Below are positions 17,033 to 25,973 of a stretch of 64,000 bases of DNA, one piece after another. The position numbers were made by a program, and so were the translations under genes. The notes beneath the pieces are model-generated. The model was not told where the DNA came from. It saw nothing but the letters and a program-made list of their open reading frames with translations, and searched no databases. How positions within the stretch are numbered: position 1 is the stretch's first letter; the number at the start of each line of letters is the position of its first letter. The DNA is from Sunxiuqinia elliptica (GTDB lineage Bacteria; Bacteroidota; Bacteroidia; Bacteroidales; Prolixibacteraceae), in assembly GCF_900113005.1 (NCBI RefSeq), contig NZ_FONW01000006.1, forward strand, positions 176,829 to 240,828. The letters are read 5' to 3'.

Positions 17033-18589
17033 TTACAAGGCAATAAGAGTGTAATTATATAAATCTCTTCGTTCGACTGTTATGGTATTCATTTTGTTTA
17101 TTATATCTGTAATACCATAAGTTCCAGAAAGCCATTTGTAGTGTAGGGTGAATCCAACGCTGGATGCAGTATCCAGTAGATATACAACTCCTTCTGGATC
17201 TGTATACTTTTTGAAGTTATTCCAATTAAACCGTACAAAATTTGTCTCGGTAGACATACTGTTTGTGAAAAAAGTATGTCTAGATAACTCATCAGTAGAG
17301 GTAGGACTAACCGTTAGTATATCAAAATACTTATTGTTTGATATGTTATTTTCAAGTGATTCAGAAGGTGGGATAACATCAAGTATCATAAGGTCATTAA
17401 AACGAGTTCGTAATAGCACAAGGGTTTGTGGATTAGATTGATCTTTAGATTTGACAGCGATTATATAAGGTTCTGATAACTGTGAGTGTAAAATTTCATT
17501 AGCACATCGTGCCTTTAATTGTTTTTTTATATTTTTTTCTAATATGAAGTCCCATAAGGGGATAAGCCCATCATCAGCGATATCAATAACTGCATGAGAG
17601 ATTTTGTCATCCAAAGAGTTCATCCAAGGAGAAAGATCGACATTTGCTTGTTTGACATCTATTGGGGGAGATAATTGTGAATATACTTTTTTCCCTCCTA
17701 CAGTAGAAATAGACATTTGAAAATCTTTTATGTTTTGTAGTTCATAGTTATTATTAGTGTATCCAAAACCTAATCCAACATCTGCTTTTCCATCGATTTT
17801 TCCAAGTTTGAAGGAGGCATTTATATTGGCATCCATATCGAATTCATTTGATATGGTACTCTCATTTTTTGTATGGCGTGCACTATATAAAGCTGTTGCT
17901 CTTCCTCCTGTGATGAATCTTCGTAGAACAAAGGCTCCATAATTATTGAAGATTTCGACTGGGGTGGTATTGTATAAATCGTCTTTGAAGTCAGGTGATA
18001 AATAATTCTCCATTATCTTTTTACTTATATTAGAGCTTGTTTGCAGTTGATAAAGATCTGATCTAAATTCAATATCAATTTGACCATGTACTCGATCACT
18101 CTCTGCAATTTTGTTTTTAGTGTAAGTATCTTCAAATTTATTTTTTGCTCCAATATTTAGAATCCCTAAGTTAATGGAACCTCCTCCGCTTAATTTTCCT
18201 TTAATTGTAGAGTTATCCACATAGCGTTCAAAATTGGCAAACGAGAAGGCATTGACATTGGTTGTGTTTATCCCTAGATGAGTTTTATAGGTAGGGTGTG
18301 CATCAAGTAGTTTTTTCATATCGATTACTGGATACCCAACATTTTCTGCATACCCAAATGGTATGGTGTTCGCTTTGTATGAGCGTCCTAAATAATCATC
18401 AAATGAAAGAACAGACGAATTTTTTAACTTTGGACTGCTTTTTTGTGAAAGGATAAGAGGATATTTGGAATTCCTTTCTTTAATAATAATTAACTCATCA
18501 TTATTTTCGGCTATTGGGTTTATTGAATCTTCTTCGCATCCAAAGAAAGCAATACAAAACAATAAGATAAAAAGTGTAATTTTTTTCAT
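17033..18589 (-). CDS. MACPF-domain lipoprotein (BSAP-like candidate)
   Basis: 518 residues from the Met at 18589, the start of a lipoprotein signal (CIAFFGC, Cys18); earlier in-frame codons lack support. The MACPF signature is visible at residues 217-229: YG-x2-V-x6-GG (YGAFVLRRFITGG), with the spacing of the consensus YGTHF-x6-GG though T/H are A/F. Upstream lie two Gly/Ser-Lys-rich segments as in MACPF transmembrane hairpin regions. The C-terminal part (about 370-518) is unlike any family I know and could be the receptor-binding domain. MACPF lipoproteins of Bacteroidales (BSAPs) form pores that kill related strains. The gene is strikingly AT-rich compared with its neighbours and is bordered by an IS, which points to acquisition by transfer. 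An immunity or resistance gene is not evident next to it. Confidence 0.8.
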   Translation of the reverse strand: MKKITLFILLFCIAFFGCEEDSINPIAENNDELIIIKERNSKYPLILSQKSSPKLKNSSVLSFDDYLGRSYKANTIPFGYAENVGYPVIDMKKLLDAHPTYKTHLGINTTNVNAFSFANFERYVDNSTIKGKLSGGGSINLGILNIGAKNKFEDTYTKNKIAESDRVHGQIDIEFRSDLYQLQTSSNISKKIMENYLSPDFKDDLYNTTPVEIFNNYGAFVLRRFITGGRATALYSARHTKNESTISNEFDMDANINASFKLGKIDGKADVGLGFGYTNNNYELQNIKDFQMSISTVGGKKVYSQLSPPIDVKQANVDLSPWMNSLDDKISHAVIDIADDGLIPLWDFILEKNIKKQLKARCANEILHSQLSEPYIIAVKSKDQSNPQTLVLLRTRFNDLMILDVIPPSESLENNISNNKYFDILTVSPTSTDELSRHTFFTNSMSTETNFVRFNWNNFKKYTDPEGVVYLLDTASSVGFTLHYKWLSGTYGITDIINKMNTITVERRDLYNYTLIAL

Positions 18590-18616
18590 AATATTTCTAT
18601 GGTAATTTAGTTTTGT

Positions 18617-18624
18617 CAAATGTA
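18617..18624 (-). promoter_or_regulatory. Promoter -7 element for the MACPF gene
   Basis: On the minus strand TACATTTG (TAnnTTTG), 28 bases before the start codon. No matching TTTG is found at -33, so only half of the promoter is supported. Confidence 0.4.
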
Positions 18625-18816
18625 TAATTTTTTGTTTAATAAATACCATAGTTAACTATAAATAGTTTTAATATATTAATTTGTTTTATTATAGTTATTT
18701 GAAATTTTAGTGTTATGAATTATATGTTAGATTTTGGAAAATTACTATGATCGATACTGCTATTGTTTTTATATGCCTGTGAGGTATTATATCAATCTTT
18801 AAATTAAGATAAATAT

Positions 18817-18860
18817 AAAAATAAAAAGCACACTTGATTTCAAGTGTGCTTTTTATTTTT
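18817..18860. terminator. Bidirectional intrinsic terminator beside the IS left end
   Basis: AAAAAGCACACTTG and CAAGTGTGCTTTTT form a perfect stem flanked by A and T runs on both sides, so it works in either direction. No plus-strand gene ends here. Read on the minus strand it would suit the peptide operon (28784 to 20239) if the IS were removed. Confidence 0.85.
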
Positions 18861-18905
18861 ATTTTATGTCTCGTCCTGAAATAGCGTTACACAAAAAGTA
18901 ACGTT

Positions 18906-19340
18906 ATGGAAAAAATAAATCATTCACAGTACGTTAAGCGCACACAGAGGGATTATTCGATGTCCTTTAAATTGCAAGTTGTCCGGGAAATTGAGAGCGG
19001 AGAACTTAGTATGACAGCCGCTACGCGAAAATATGGGATACAAGCGCGCAGTAGTGTTCGCAATTGGCTGCGAAAATATGGTACCTTTGATTGGGAGAAT
19101 CAAACACCATCGTATATGCCCAAGAGCCAGGAACAAAAAATACTTGAACTTGAAGCCAGGGTAAAATTGCTGGAAAAGCAAAAGGCCTTTTTAGAGCATC
19201 AGGTCGACCGGGCTGACCGCAAGGCGGTTCTGTTTGACATGATGATTGATCTGGCAGAGAAAGAGTTCAATATTCCTATCAGAAAAAAATGCTCACCCGA
19301 ACAGTCGACCTTAGCCGGCAAGAAGGAAAAGAAACGATAG
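18906..19340 (+). CDS. IS3-family transposase OrfA (DNA-binding part)
   Basis: 144 residues. A helix-turn-helix occupies about 20-62 (FKLQVVREIESGELSMTAA, then KYGIQARSSVRNWLRKYG) and a leucine-zipper-like coiled coil about 74-105 (ILELEARVKLLEKQKAFLEH), which serves OrfA multimerisation in this family. The start at 18906 lies 15 bases inside the left end. Its 3' part overlaps orfB, which is in the -1 frame; the fusion OrfAB produced by frameshifting at 19283-19289 is the active transposase in this family. Confidence 0.93.
   Translation: MEKINHSQYVKRTQRDYSMSFKLQVVREIESGELSMTAATRKYGIQARSSVRNWLRKYGTFDWENQTPSYMPKSQEQKILELEARVKLLEKQKAFLEHQVDRADRKAVLFDMMIDLAEKEFNIPIRKKCSPEQSTLAGKKEKKR
19283..19289 (+). 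promoter_or_regulatory. A7 slippery site for -1 frameshifting
   Basis: Seven A read as A-AAA-AAA in the orfA frame, directly followed by TGC. Slipping one base back joins orfA to orfB. This is the typical position and sequence for programmed frameshifting in IS3 elements. Confidence 0.7.
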
Positions 19341-20194
19341 TTTCTGCCTGTGACTTGTTCGGGGTTAGCAGACAGGTTTATTATCGCAGTATTCAATCCG
19401 TAAAGCGAAAGCAGACAACAGCCGTGCAGGTTGTTGCCATGGTACATGAAATACGGAGAGAGATGCCACGCCTTGGCACACGCAAGCTTTACTATTTATT
19501 ACGGGATCGGCTGAATGAAATTGGAATAGGCAGAGATCGGTTGTTTTCTATTTTGAAAGCTAACCACCTGCTGATAAAACCAGTAAGAAGTTATCGGAAA
19601 ACAACAGATTCTCACCACCGTTTTCATAAACACAAAAATTTGGTTTCCGGGATTGTTCCGTCCAAGCCGGAACAGGTTTGGGTAGCCGACATTACTTATA
19701 TTGGAAACCGCAGGAATCAACAATACCTGGCCCTGGTAACCGATGCCTATTCTAAAAAAATAGTTGGGTATGATGTATCCGGATCTCTTAGCGCTGAAGG
19801 AGCAATACGTGCGTTAAAGAAAGGTCTAAAAAGCCGGACTTATAAAGCAAACACGCTGATACATCACTCAGATCGGGGACTGCAGTATTGTTGTGATGAC
19901 TACCAGAGAGTTCTTACAAAACAGGAAGTAAGATGTAGTATGACCGAATCTTACGATCCTTACTCGAATGCAGTTGCTGAGCGTGTTAATGGAATATTGA
20001 AACAGGAATTTATGCTTGAAGACTATCCGAGGAAGCTACCGGTAATGCAAGAATTAGTAAAAAACAGCATTGAAATTTATAATGCTAAACGACCTCACTG
20101 GTCTTGCCAAATGCTTACTCCAGAGCAAATGCACAAACAAGATACCGTTAAAATAAAAAGCTATAAAAACACCCCGTTTCAAAGCCAGATTTGA
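19289..20194 (+). CDS. IS3-family transposase OrfB (DDE integrase)
   Basis: 301 residues counted from the ATG at 19289, which may not be used if the protein is made only as an OrfAB fusion. It has the HTH_21-like region (MPRLGTRKLYYLLRDRL), then the rve integrase core with all three catalytic acids in their motifs: D in VWVADITYIG, D in HHSDRGLQY and E in NAVAERVNGILKQE. The C-terminal YNAKRPHWSCQMLTPEQM is typical of the family end. No frameshift or missing residue is seen, so the element may still be active. The last codons lie within a strong hairpin. Confidence 0.95.
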   Translation: MLTRTVDLSRQEGKETIVSACDLFGVSRQVYYRSIQSVKRKQTTAVQVVAMVHEIRREMPRLGTRKLYYLLRDRLNEIGIGRDRLFSILKANHLLIKPVRSYRKTTDSHHRFHKHKNLVSGIVPSKPEQVWVADITYIGNRRNQQYLALVTDAYSKKIVGYDVSGSLSAEGAIRALKKGLKSRTYKANTLIHHSDRGLQYCCDDYQRVLTKQEVRCSMTESYDPYSNAVAERVNGILKQEFMLEDYPRKLPVMQELVKNSIEIYNAKRPHWSCQMLTPEQMHKQDTVKIKSYKNTPFQSQI

Positions 20195-20204
20195 AACGGG
20201 GTGT
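20169..20204 (-). terminator. Perfect 15-bp hairpin over the orfB stop; minus-strand terminator
   Basis: ACACCCCGTTTCAAA and TTTGAAACGGGGTGT pair perfectly around GCCAGA. On the minus strand TTTTTAT follows, so it should stop transcription entering the IS from the peptide operon at its right. Such end hairpins limit read-through into IS elements. Confidence 0.8.
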
Positions 20205-20238
20205 GAATCTATTAACTTAGTCCAATAATCTGTAACGC

Positions 20239-20961
20239 TTATTTAGGACTAGTCATTACCTCTTCCAAGATCAATTTAGAAACACCGTAGTCCGTGCTTG
20301 TTGTTTCTACGGTTAGCGTACCGTCGGCGTTGATATAGATTTTATCGCTATTTCCTTCGATTAATTTCTTTTGAGCCAATACGGTATCGTCATAGCTAAG
20401 CTCAGAGAAATCTCTCATGCTGATGCTGAAAATGCAAAGACCGGTTTCTTCACTGGTAATGTCATCAGTAGCTAAGTCATCAGCAGCTAATGGAGCTGCA
20501 ATAACCCGACGAAACTGGGCTAAATAGCTTTTTAGTTCATTATCGCTCAGTTCAGTGTATAGCTCGAATCCCCATGGCTCATTCAAGTAAGCTAACACTT
20601 TTGTCTCCAGTTCTTCTTCAGGTACGTTCATTGCAATGCTGGGCTTCAATACCTCTCCGTCAGCTGAAAAAGTTAAAACCATATTAAAGTTTTTTGCATG
20701 CTTCGCATCCATAATCCGCGTTTTGGCAACGGCACCATCCTCTGTTTCTGAAGCTGCTAAAAGATCATCCGAAGGTTGAAACTCTTTATAAGCCCACTGA
20801 GCAGTGGTAATCGTCTCGAAGTTGGTTGTGATCTTAGCAACTAGTTCTTGCTTTTCTTTTGCTTCAATTTCTTCCGGAGTTAAATCATCATCTTTTGAAC
20901 AAGACGTAAAACTCGCAACAGCACCTAATAAAAGGGCAAAAATTACATTTCTCTTTTTCAT
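20239..20961 (-). CDS. Lipoprotein of unknown function, last gene of the peptide operon, 3' end altered by the IS
   Basis: 240 residues with a lipobox (SFTSC, about Cys21) and the acidic SKDDDLTPEE stretch that follows exported lipoproteins. The body is alpha/beta with two Cys-poor halves; I do not recognise a family. The stop codon TAA at 20239-20241 and the last three codons lie within the right terminal repeat of the IS, so the original C-terminus has been replaced by IS sequence. The loss is probably only a few residues because an isolated minus-strand terminator sits just past the other IS end. It starts 57 bases after the preceding small lipoprotein gene and is co-transcribed with SusC, SusD and the M16 peptidase by position. 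Confidence 0.75.
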   Translation of the reverse strand: MKKRNVIFALLLGAVASFTSCSKDDDLTPEEIEAKEKQELVAKITTNFETITTAQWAYKEFQPSDDLLAASETEDGAVAKTRIMDAKHAKNFNMVLTFSADGEVLKPSIAMNVPEEELETKVLAYLNEPWGFELYTELSDNELKSYLAQFRRVIAAPLAADDLATDDITSEETGLCIFSISMRDFSELSYDDTVLAQKKLIEGNSDKIYINADGTLTVETTSTDYGVSKLILEEVMTSPK

Positions 20962-21018
20962 CGCACTAATTTTGAAATTTGGGATTTCTCCCGTTGGTTT
21001 ATACTTGTTGTTAATAGA

Positions 21019-21519
21019 TTACTTCTGAAACGAATAGGTTTTGAACCGCTTTTGGCGAGGTTCGTTTTCCTTTTTAGTACCGTACAAGCCGGCAATGATT
21101 TGCTCGTCATCAACTTCTTTGATGCGTATGGCTAATTTGTATTGGCTGACTTCGTCTTCTGGTATGTTCAAGGCATTTACCGTAAAGCTCCCATAGTTTT
21201 GTCCGGCCTCAATCATAACTGTTTGCTGGAATGCAAAATGCTCGTCGATCGTTCCTTGGGTGGCTTCATTCACAATTTCCAGGGTAACAAGAATGGTTTG
21301 GTCAAGGGTATGGCTTAAGATTAAACTGTCTTTAAATTCGCCGGCTTGCAGGCTGTGGTTGGTACTTTCATTAACGCCCAAACGGATTGCTGCTTGCTCA
21401 GAACTTAAACTAACAAACGGATTTCCGGTGTAGTATTTATCCTCTGAAACGTGTTCGTACGGATTTTCGCACGAAGCGAATAGCATTACCAATAGGAATA
21501 GTGCAATTGTATTCTTCAT
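21019..21519 (-). CDS. SusCD-associated lipoprotein with Calx-beta/DUF4843-like domain
   Basis: 166 residues with a lipobox (MLFASC, Cys17). The mature part is all-beta in pattern: FVSLSSEQAAIRLGVNES, then DQTILVTLEIVNEATQG, VMIEAGQNYGSFTVNAL and KLAIRIKEVDDEQI. This resembles the DUF4843/DUF1735 and Calx-beta-type lipoproteins that commonly follow susCD pairs and are thought to be accessory surface binding proteins. The start is 6 bases after the SusD stop codon, so the two are translated from one message. Family assignment by pattern only. Confidence 0.65.
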   Translation of the reverse strand: MKNTIALFLLVMLFASCENPYEHVSEDKYYTGNPFVSLSSEQAAIRLGVNESTNHSLQAGEFKDSLILSHTLDQTILVTLEIVNEATQGTIDEHFAFQQTVMIEAGQNYGSFTVNALNIPEDEVSQYKLAIRIKEVDDEQIIAGLYGTKKENEPRQKRFKTYSFQK

Positions 21520-21525
21520 GCTGCT

Positions 21526-22896
21526 CTAATTGATGTATGGATTGGAGTTGGTTTCTTCTTTGGGAATATCCCAGATGTACAGTGGAGAGTTTGGAGTAAG
21601 AACTTTCCCATCTTTCCGTTGCACCACAATATTTAATTCGCTGGATAAGCGCTTTAAATCATAAAAGCGAAGTCCTTCGGCGAATAACTCTTTCCGGCGT
21701 TCGTTTAAAATATCCAATTTGGTGGGAGCCTGAGTTAGCAGCTCGGCACCCCGTGCTTCTTTTAGCAGGTTTAATACGCGCATGGCTTCGTCGGGAGCTG
21801 ATTCCAGCACGGCTTCAGCGTAAATCAGGTATTGTTCTGCCAAGCGAAAATGCTTATAGTGCAGGTTCCGGTCGGGCTGGCTGTTGCGCTCATTCACCGG
21901 GATGATATGCTTATAAGGCATTTGGTTGGGCCCGATGTAGGATGCTTCTTTGCGCACATCATCTGCCGAAAAACTGGTCATCAGTTCGTCGCTCAAGCTT
22001 ACATTATTGGTCACATACATTTCGTGGTAGTCTACCAAATCTGCATCATCGGTATCACTCAAATCATGGGTCATAAAGATGATTTCTTTGTTAGCCGTTC
22101 CAAACTGGTCTTCCCAAAGCATCCAGTAAGTTTCTTTGGAAAGCAGTGGCGTATGGATGAAATGGGCCGATGCATCCTTGGCCTTGTCCAAATCGCCGGC
22201 AAAAAGGGCTACACGGGCTTGTAGTGCGCGCACGGCATCCAAGCCAAATTGGTAGGCTTTGCGAGTTGATGAAGGTGCGTAATCTGTGTCAACAAACAGC
22301 TGCTCCGCTTTTTCCAAATCCGAATAAATTTGTTGGAACACCTCAGTTAAGCTCGCTCTGGGCAGGTATTCCAAATCTAGTTTTAGCTTTAGAGGAATGG
22401 CAGCTTCAGCGCCGTTCTCGCCAGTGTAGTGAGGCGCATACAATTGAACCAGGTTGAACAAAGACCAAGCGCGTAAGCCCAAAGCTTGCGCATAAATTTG
22501 GTCAATCTCTTTTTGCTCCGTTTCATCATTGGCCGGAACAATACTGTAATTCCCAATAAGCACATTCTCCTGAGCAATCAATTGATACTGATAACTCCAA
22601 ATAAAGGGCTGTGGTTGTGTTTGGTAGTCCCAGTTGTAAATGTAATAATTGGTTGGAGCATAGCCTGGGAGTACGCTTGAAAAATCATCGCTGGCAAAAT
22701 CCGTCGATTGCATATTCATGACGGATGAGGTCATCTTGCGAAACACATTATTCAAGGCCATTTGGTATGAATCCACGTCAGAAAACGCAGCTTCCTCAGG
22801 AACAACATGGTCTGGAGTGATATCCAGCAAGTCGCAGCTGGATAAAAAGACAAGGGCACAAAGTGCTATTTTGAGTGATTGAATATATTTTTTCAT
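21526..22896 (-). CDS. SusD/RagB-type lipoprotein (peptide-uptake pair)
   Basis: 456 residues with a lipobox (VFLSSC, Cys21) followed by DLLDITPDHVVPEEAAFSD, the usual SusD opening. Core features are ALGLRAWSLFNLVQLYAPHY (the R-x-x-x-x-x-L-v-xxY/F-G helix of SusD), ALQARVALFAGDLDKAKDA and the C-terminal LNILNERRKELFAEGLRFYDLKRL. It ends IWDIPKEETNSNPYIN, a shortened form of the P-x-x-E-x-x-x-NP motif. It lies 9 bases after the SusC stop. Given the M16 peptidase first in the operon, the ligand is more likely peptide than glycan, as for RagAB. Confidence 0.93.
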   Translation of the reverse strand: MKKYIQSLKIALCALVFLSSCDLLDITPDHVVPEEAAFSDVDSYQMALNNVFRKMTSSVMNMQSTDFASDDFSSVLPGYAPTNYYIYNWDYQTQPQPFIWSYQYQLIAQENVLIGNYSIVPANDETEQKEIDQIYAQALGLRAWSLFNLVQLYAPHYTGENGAEAAIPLKLKLDLEYLPRASLTEVFQQIYSDLEKAEQLFVDTDYAPSSTRKAYQFGLDAVRALQARVALFAGDLDKAKDASAHFIHTPLLSKETYWMLWEDQFGTANKEIIFMTHDLSDTDDADLVDYHEMYVTNNVSLSDELMTSFSADDVRKEASYIGPNQMPYKHIIPVNERNSQPDRNLHYKHFRLAEQYLIYAEAVLESAPDEAMRVLNLLKEARGAELLTQAPTKLDILNERRKELFAEGLRFYDLKRLSSELNIVVQRKDGKVLTPNSPLYIWDIPKEETNSNPYIN

Positions 22897-22905
22897 CTTG
22901 AATTT

Positions 22906-25900
22906 TTAAAAGGTGACATCGACTCCCAGCGTAAAGGATCGTGGTAGTGGTTGCCCAATTCCTGTAATTTCAGGGTCAATACCTTCGTAGCCAGTAATGG
23001 TCAGCAGGTTGTTTGCCTGTGCCGTTATTTTGAAAGCAGTGATTCCTTTAATTTTAAGCTGCTCACTAAGGTTGTATCGAATAATAATATTCTTCCAGCG
23101 CAGGTACGAAGCATTTTCAACAAACAGGGAGTTTACACTCGTGTCGGAAAAGAATTTGGGGTAGGGAAGTGGCTTCACATCGCCGGGTTTCAGCCAAATA
23201 TCATTGTAAAAACCTTCATAAGGAACTTCGCCATTTTTCACGTTACGAATCATTCGAGCCTTCAGGTTGTTGTAATTTACACCTCCCCAGGCGTAGGTAA
23301 ACAAGGTTGATACTTCTAAATCGTGATAGTTAAAAATATTGGTAAAACCACCGGTTACAGGATGTGTGTAGGTGCCGAAACCAGTCATTTGTGGGGCAAC
23401 TCCTCCTGTTACCAGATTCATGTTTTCGTCGTAATAAAGAGGCATGCCGTTTTCAGGATTCACGCCTGCCCAATATTTCACATAGGCTGAGTTAATCGGC
23501 TCACCGACTTTGAAATAGCCTTCACTGCCTACTTTAATCTCATCTTGCAGGTATAAGTCGGTGATTTCATTGTCGTTGTAAGCAAAGTTGATGTTTGTTG
23601 TCCAACGGAAATGATCGGTACGAATTGTTACAGCACTCAGCTGCAATTCAATCCCCTGGTTACGGAGCTTTCCAATGTTGCGCAATAGATCAGAATAACC
23701 ATTGCTGGCAGGAATATCCACCGCGGCCAGCAGGTCATCGGTGTTTTTCACATAGGCTTCGATGGTTCCGTAAATGCTATGATCGAAAAGCCCGAAGTCC
23801 AGCGCTAAACTCCACTGTCTGGCACGTTCAAACTTCAAGTCGGGGTTCCAAAATTCAACCAAGTTGATGACGCGATCACCTAAATAGGTATCATTATTGG
23901 TGAAATCATAGAACGGCAATCCCAAGGTTTGGCGGATGCCGCCGGAGTTGTAGTTTACACCGTAGGAGGCGCGTAATTTAAACTGATCAAATACATCGAA
24001 TTGTTCAAACCACGACTCTTTTTGGATGTTCCACGAAGCACCCAATCCCCAGGCTGGAACAAAACGTTTGTCCTCAGGAAGAATGGATGATCCATCGTAG
24101 CGGAACGATCCGGTAACATTGTATTTGGAGGCAAAATTATAGTTCCCGCGCAGGTAGAATCCCAGAAGAGCATCGTAAAATTTTGCTGTTGAAATGGTGG
24201 CATTGGGATTGGCCCCAATCTCCGGATCAACCTTATCGGATATGCCAATGCTATTAAATCCAAACCCCCAGTTTTTTGTGTGAATGTATTCCGTTCCACC
24301 ACTTACCGAGATCGAATGATCGTTAAAACGTTTTCTGAAATCAAGCGAGAGGTTTAAGCGCGAAGCCAGGGATTTTGATTCGTTCTTGTTAAAAGCTCCT
24401 TTGCCTTTGGTGATCCCTGCATCCTGTACCAATTTGTTCGCTAGTGTGACGCTGTTGTTTTCGCTATCGTTGTAGGTTATTCCAAATGAAGCGTTGGCAT
24501 TGAAAGCTTCCGAAACAATCCAGTTCAATCGCGAATTAAGATCAACGCGCCAGGAGGTATAATCAGAATAACGGCCATTCAATTCGTCAAAAGGATTTTC
24601 GAAGTACTGTCCGCCAATGGTGATTGGATTTCGTGCGATGAAGTCGTCCGAGTTCGCTGTTTCGTAGGGTTGCAGCGTGTAAATCAAGCTGGCAGGAGAT
24701 GAGTGCGATTTTGAACGTTTACTTCGTCCTACCGAGGAATCAAAACCAACGGAAACATCATCGTTGAAGTTATGATCCAGGTTAAAGCGGGTTGTAAATC
24801 GCTCAGCCCATGAATTATCAAAGCCACCTTGTTCATCGTAATAGCTGGTTGATAAATAATAGCGCGTATCGTCTGCTCCTCCGGAAATGCTCAATTGCAG
24901 GTCTTTTACCTGGGCAATGCGCGACAATTCCTTTAGCCAGTTGGTGCTGGTTGATTCAAGTTGACGGTAACGCTTGTTTTTGATGAAAGCTTCTTCTTCG
25001 GAGTCGCTTGGGGTAGGCGTATAAATAAAGCCTAAGCCAGAAACAATCTCCAATTCTCTTTCCAATGCCAGTTTCTCGCTTGATTGCATTAAGCTAATTC
25101 CACCGAGTCCAGAAATAGGTTTGACGGTATGTTGGTAGCGAACGTTGTATTGAGTTTCTCCAACAATCCCGCGTTTTGTCTTGATTTCGATGACTCCATT
25201 GGCTCCCCGGGTTCCGTACTCAACCGTCGATAATCCGTCTTTAAGTACGCGAATGTCAACAATATCATCCGGGTTAATGGTGTTAAAGACATCTGAAGAA
25301 ATTGGAGAGCCGTTTAAAATATAAAGAGGCTCGTTGGCTCTGTTGGCCGAGACCAGCTCTGCATCATCTTTTGCACGAATTCCCAGGGAGTTGTTCCCGC
25401 GAATCCGAATGGATGCTTTTTCGCCGGGTTCTCCGCTCGACTGGATGGCCAAACCGGCTACCTGTCCTTGCAATAGCTGGTCAAATGAACCCGCAGGTGT
25501 TCCGGCGGAGAATACTTTAGTATCGATCTTGCCAACCGAACCGGTAATGGTCCGGATATCTTTCTGGTTCTCTCCAAAGACCACGACCGCTTCCAAATCC
25601 TTAGATGAGGGTTGTAGCTGAATGTCAATAATTGTTTTGCTTCCTACAACCAGTTCTTGGCTTTCGTAACCAATGTAGGAGTATTGCAAAATCGTTTCAG
25701 GAACCAGGCCTCCAAACTTATAATGTCCTTCGTAATTGGTGATGACTCCTGAAGTGGTATTTTTAATGATGACAGTTGCTCCAATCAGGCTTTCTCCTGT
25801 TTGTGCATCTGTAATAATCCCTTCTACCGTTATTTGCTCCTGCGCATTGGTATTAAACGAGCAAAGCAAACTCAGGAATAGTATTAAAAGAACTAAATGC

Positions 25901-25917
25901 TTTTGTATAAACTTCAT
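22906..25917 (-). CDS. SusC-type TonB-dependent transporter without STN domain
   Basis: 1003 residues. Signal peptide to about residue 25 (CSFNTNAQ), carboxypeptidase-D-like domain about 28-108 (VEGIITDAQTGESLIGATVI, then NYEGHYKFGGL), plug (about 115-235: IRIRGNNSLG, PLYILNGSPISSDVFNTIN, then VEYGTRGANGVIEIKTKRG) and barrel ending FTLGVDVTF. No STN domain is present and no sigma/FecR pair is linked, so it is not a signalling transporter, unlike the SusC at 6289-9645. It follows the M16 peptidase by 56 bases and leads the SusD. The import substrate is inferred to be peptides. Confidence 0.95.
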   Translation of the reverse strand: MKFIQKHLVLLILFLSLLCSFNTNAQEQITVEGIITDAQTGESLIGATVIIKNTTSGVITNYEGHYKFGGLVPETILQYSYIGYESQELVVGSKTIIDIQLQPSSKDLEAVVVFGENQKDIRTITGSVGKIDTKVFSAGTPAGSFDQLLQGQVAGLAIQSSGEPGEKASIRIRGNNSLGIRAKDDAELVSANRANEPLYILNGSPISSDVFNTINPDDIVDIRVLKDGLSTVEYGTRGANGVIEIKTKRGIVGETQYNVRYQHTVKPISGLGGISLMQSSEKLALERELEIVSGLGFIYTPTPSDSEEEAFIKNKRYRQLESTSTNWLKELSRIAQVKDLQLSISGGADDTRYYLSTSYYDEQGGFDNSWAERFTTRFNLDHNFNDDVSVGFDSSVGRSKRSKSHSSPASLIYTLQPYETANSDDFIARNPITIGGQYFENPFDELNGRYSDYTSWRVDLNSRLNWIVSEAFNANASFGITYNDSENNSVTLANKLVQDAGITKGKGAFNKNESKSLASRLNLSLDFRKRFNDHSISVSGGTEYIHTKNWGFGFNSIGISDKVDPEIGANPNATISTAKFYDALLGFYLRGNYNFASKYNVTGSFRYDGSSILPEDKRFVPAWGLGASWNIQKESWFEQFDVFDQFKLRASYGVNYNSGGIRQTLGLPFYDFTNNDTYLGDRVINLVEFWNPDLKFERARQWSLALDFGLFDHSIYGTIEAYVKNTDDLLAAVDIPASNGYSDLLRNIGKLRNQGIELQLSAVTIRTDHFRWTTNINFAYNDNEITDLYLQDEIKVGSEGYFKVGEPINSAYVKYWAGVNPENGMPLYYDENMNLVTGGVAPQMTGFGTYTHPVTGGFTNIFNYHDLEVSTLFTYAWGGVNYNNLKARMIRNVKNGEVPYEGFYNDIWLKPGDVKPLPYPKFFSDTSVNSLFVENASYLRWKNIIIRYNLSEQLKIKGITAFKITAQANNLLTITGYEGIDPEITGIGQPLPRSFTLGVDVTF

Positions 25918-25973
25918 TATTAAATCGAATAGGTATATTTTTCTTTTTCGTCAGGAAGGGGTGAACCTCCTTT

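Larger units (their letters stand above)
18873..20249 (+). mobile_element. IS3-family insertion sequence, apparently intact
   Basis: Left end GTCCTGAAATAGCGTTACA (18873-18891) and right end, read inverted, GTCCTAAATAAGCGTTACA (20231-20249) match at 16 of 19 positions. Between them are orfA and orfB in the usual -1 frame relation with an A7 slip site. The true outer edge may be the TG at 18877-18878, since IS3 members normally begin TG; the right end shows TA there. No target-site duplication is certain (CTCG against CTAG next to the ends). The element is about 1.37 kb, within the normal IS3 range. Subgroup (IS3 or IS150) not determined. Confidence 0.88.
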
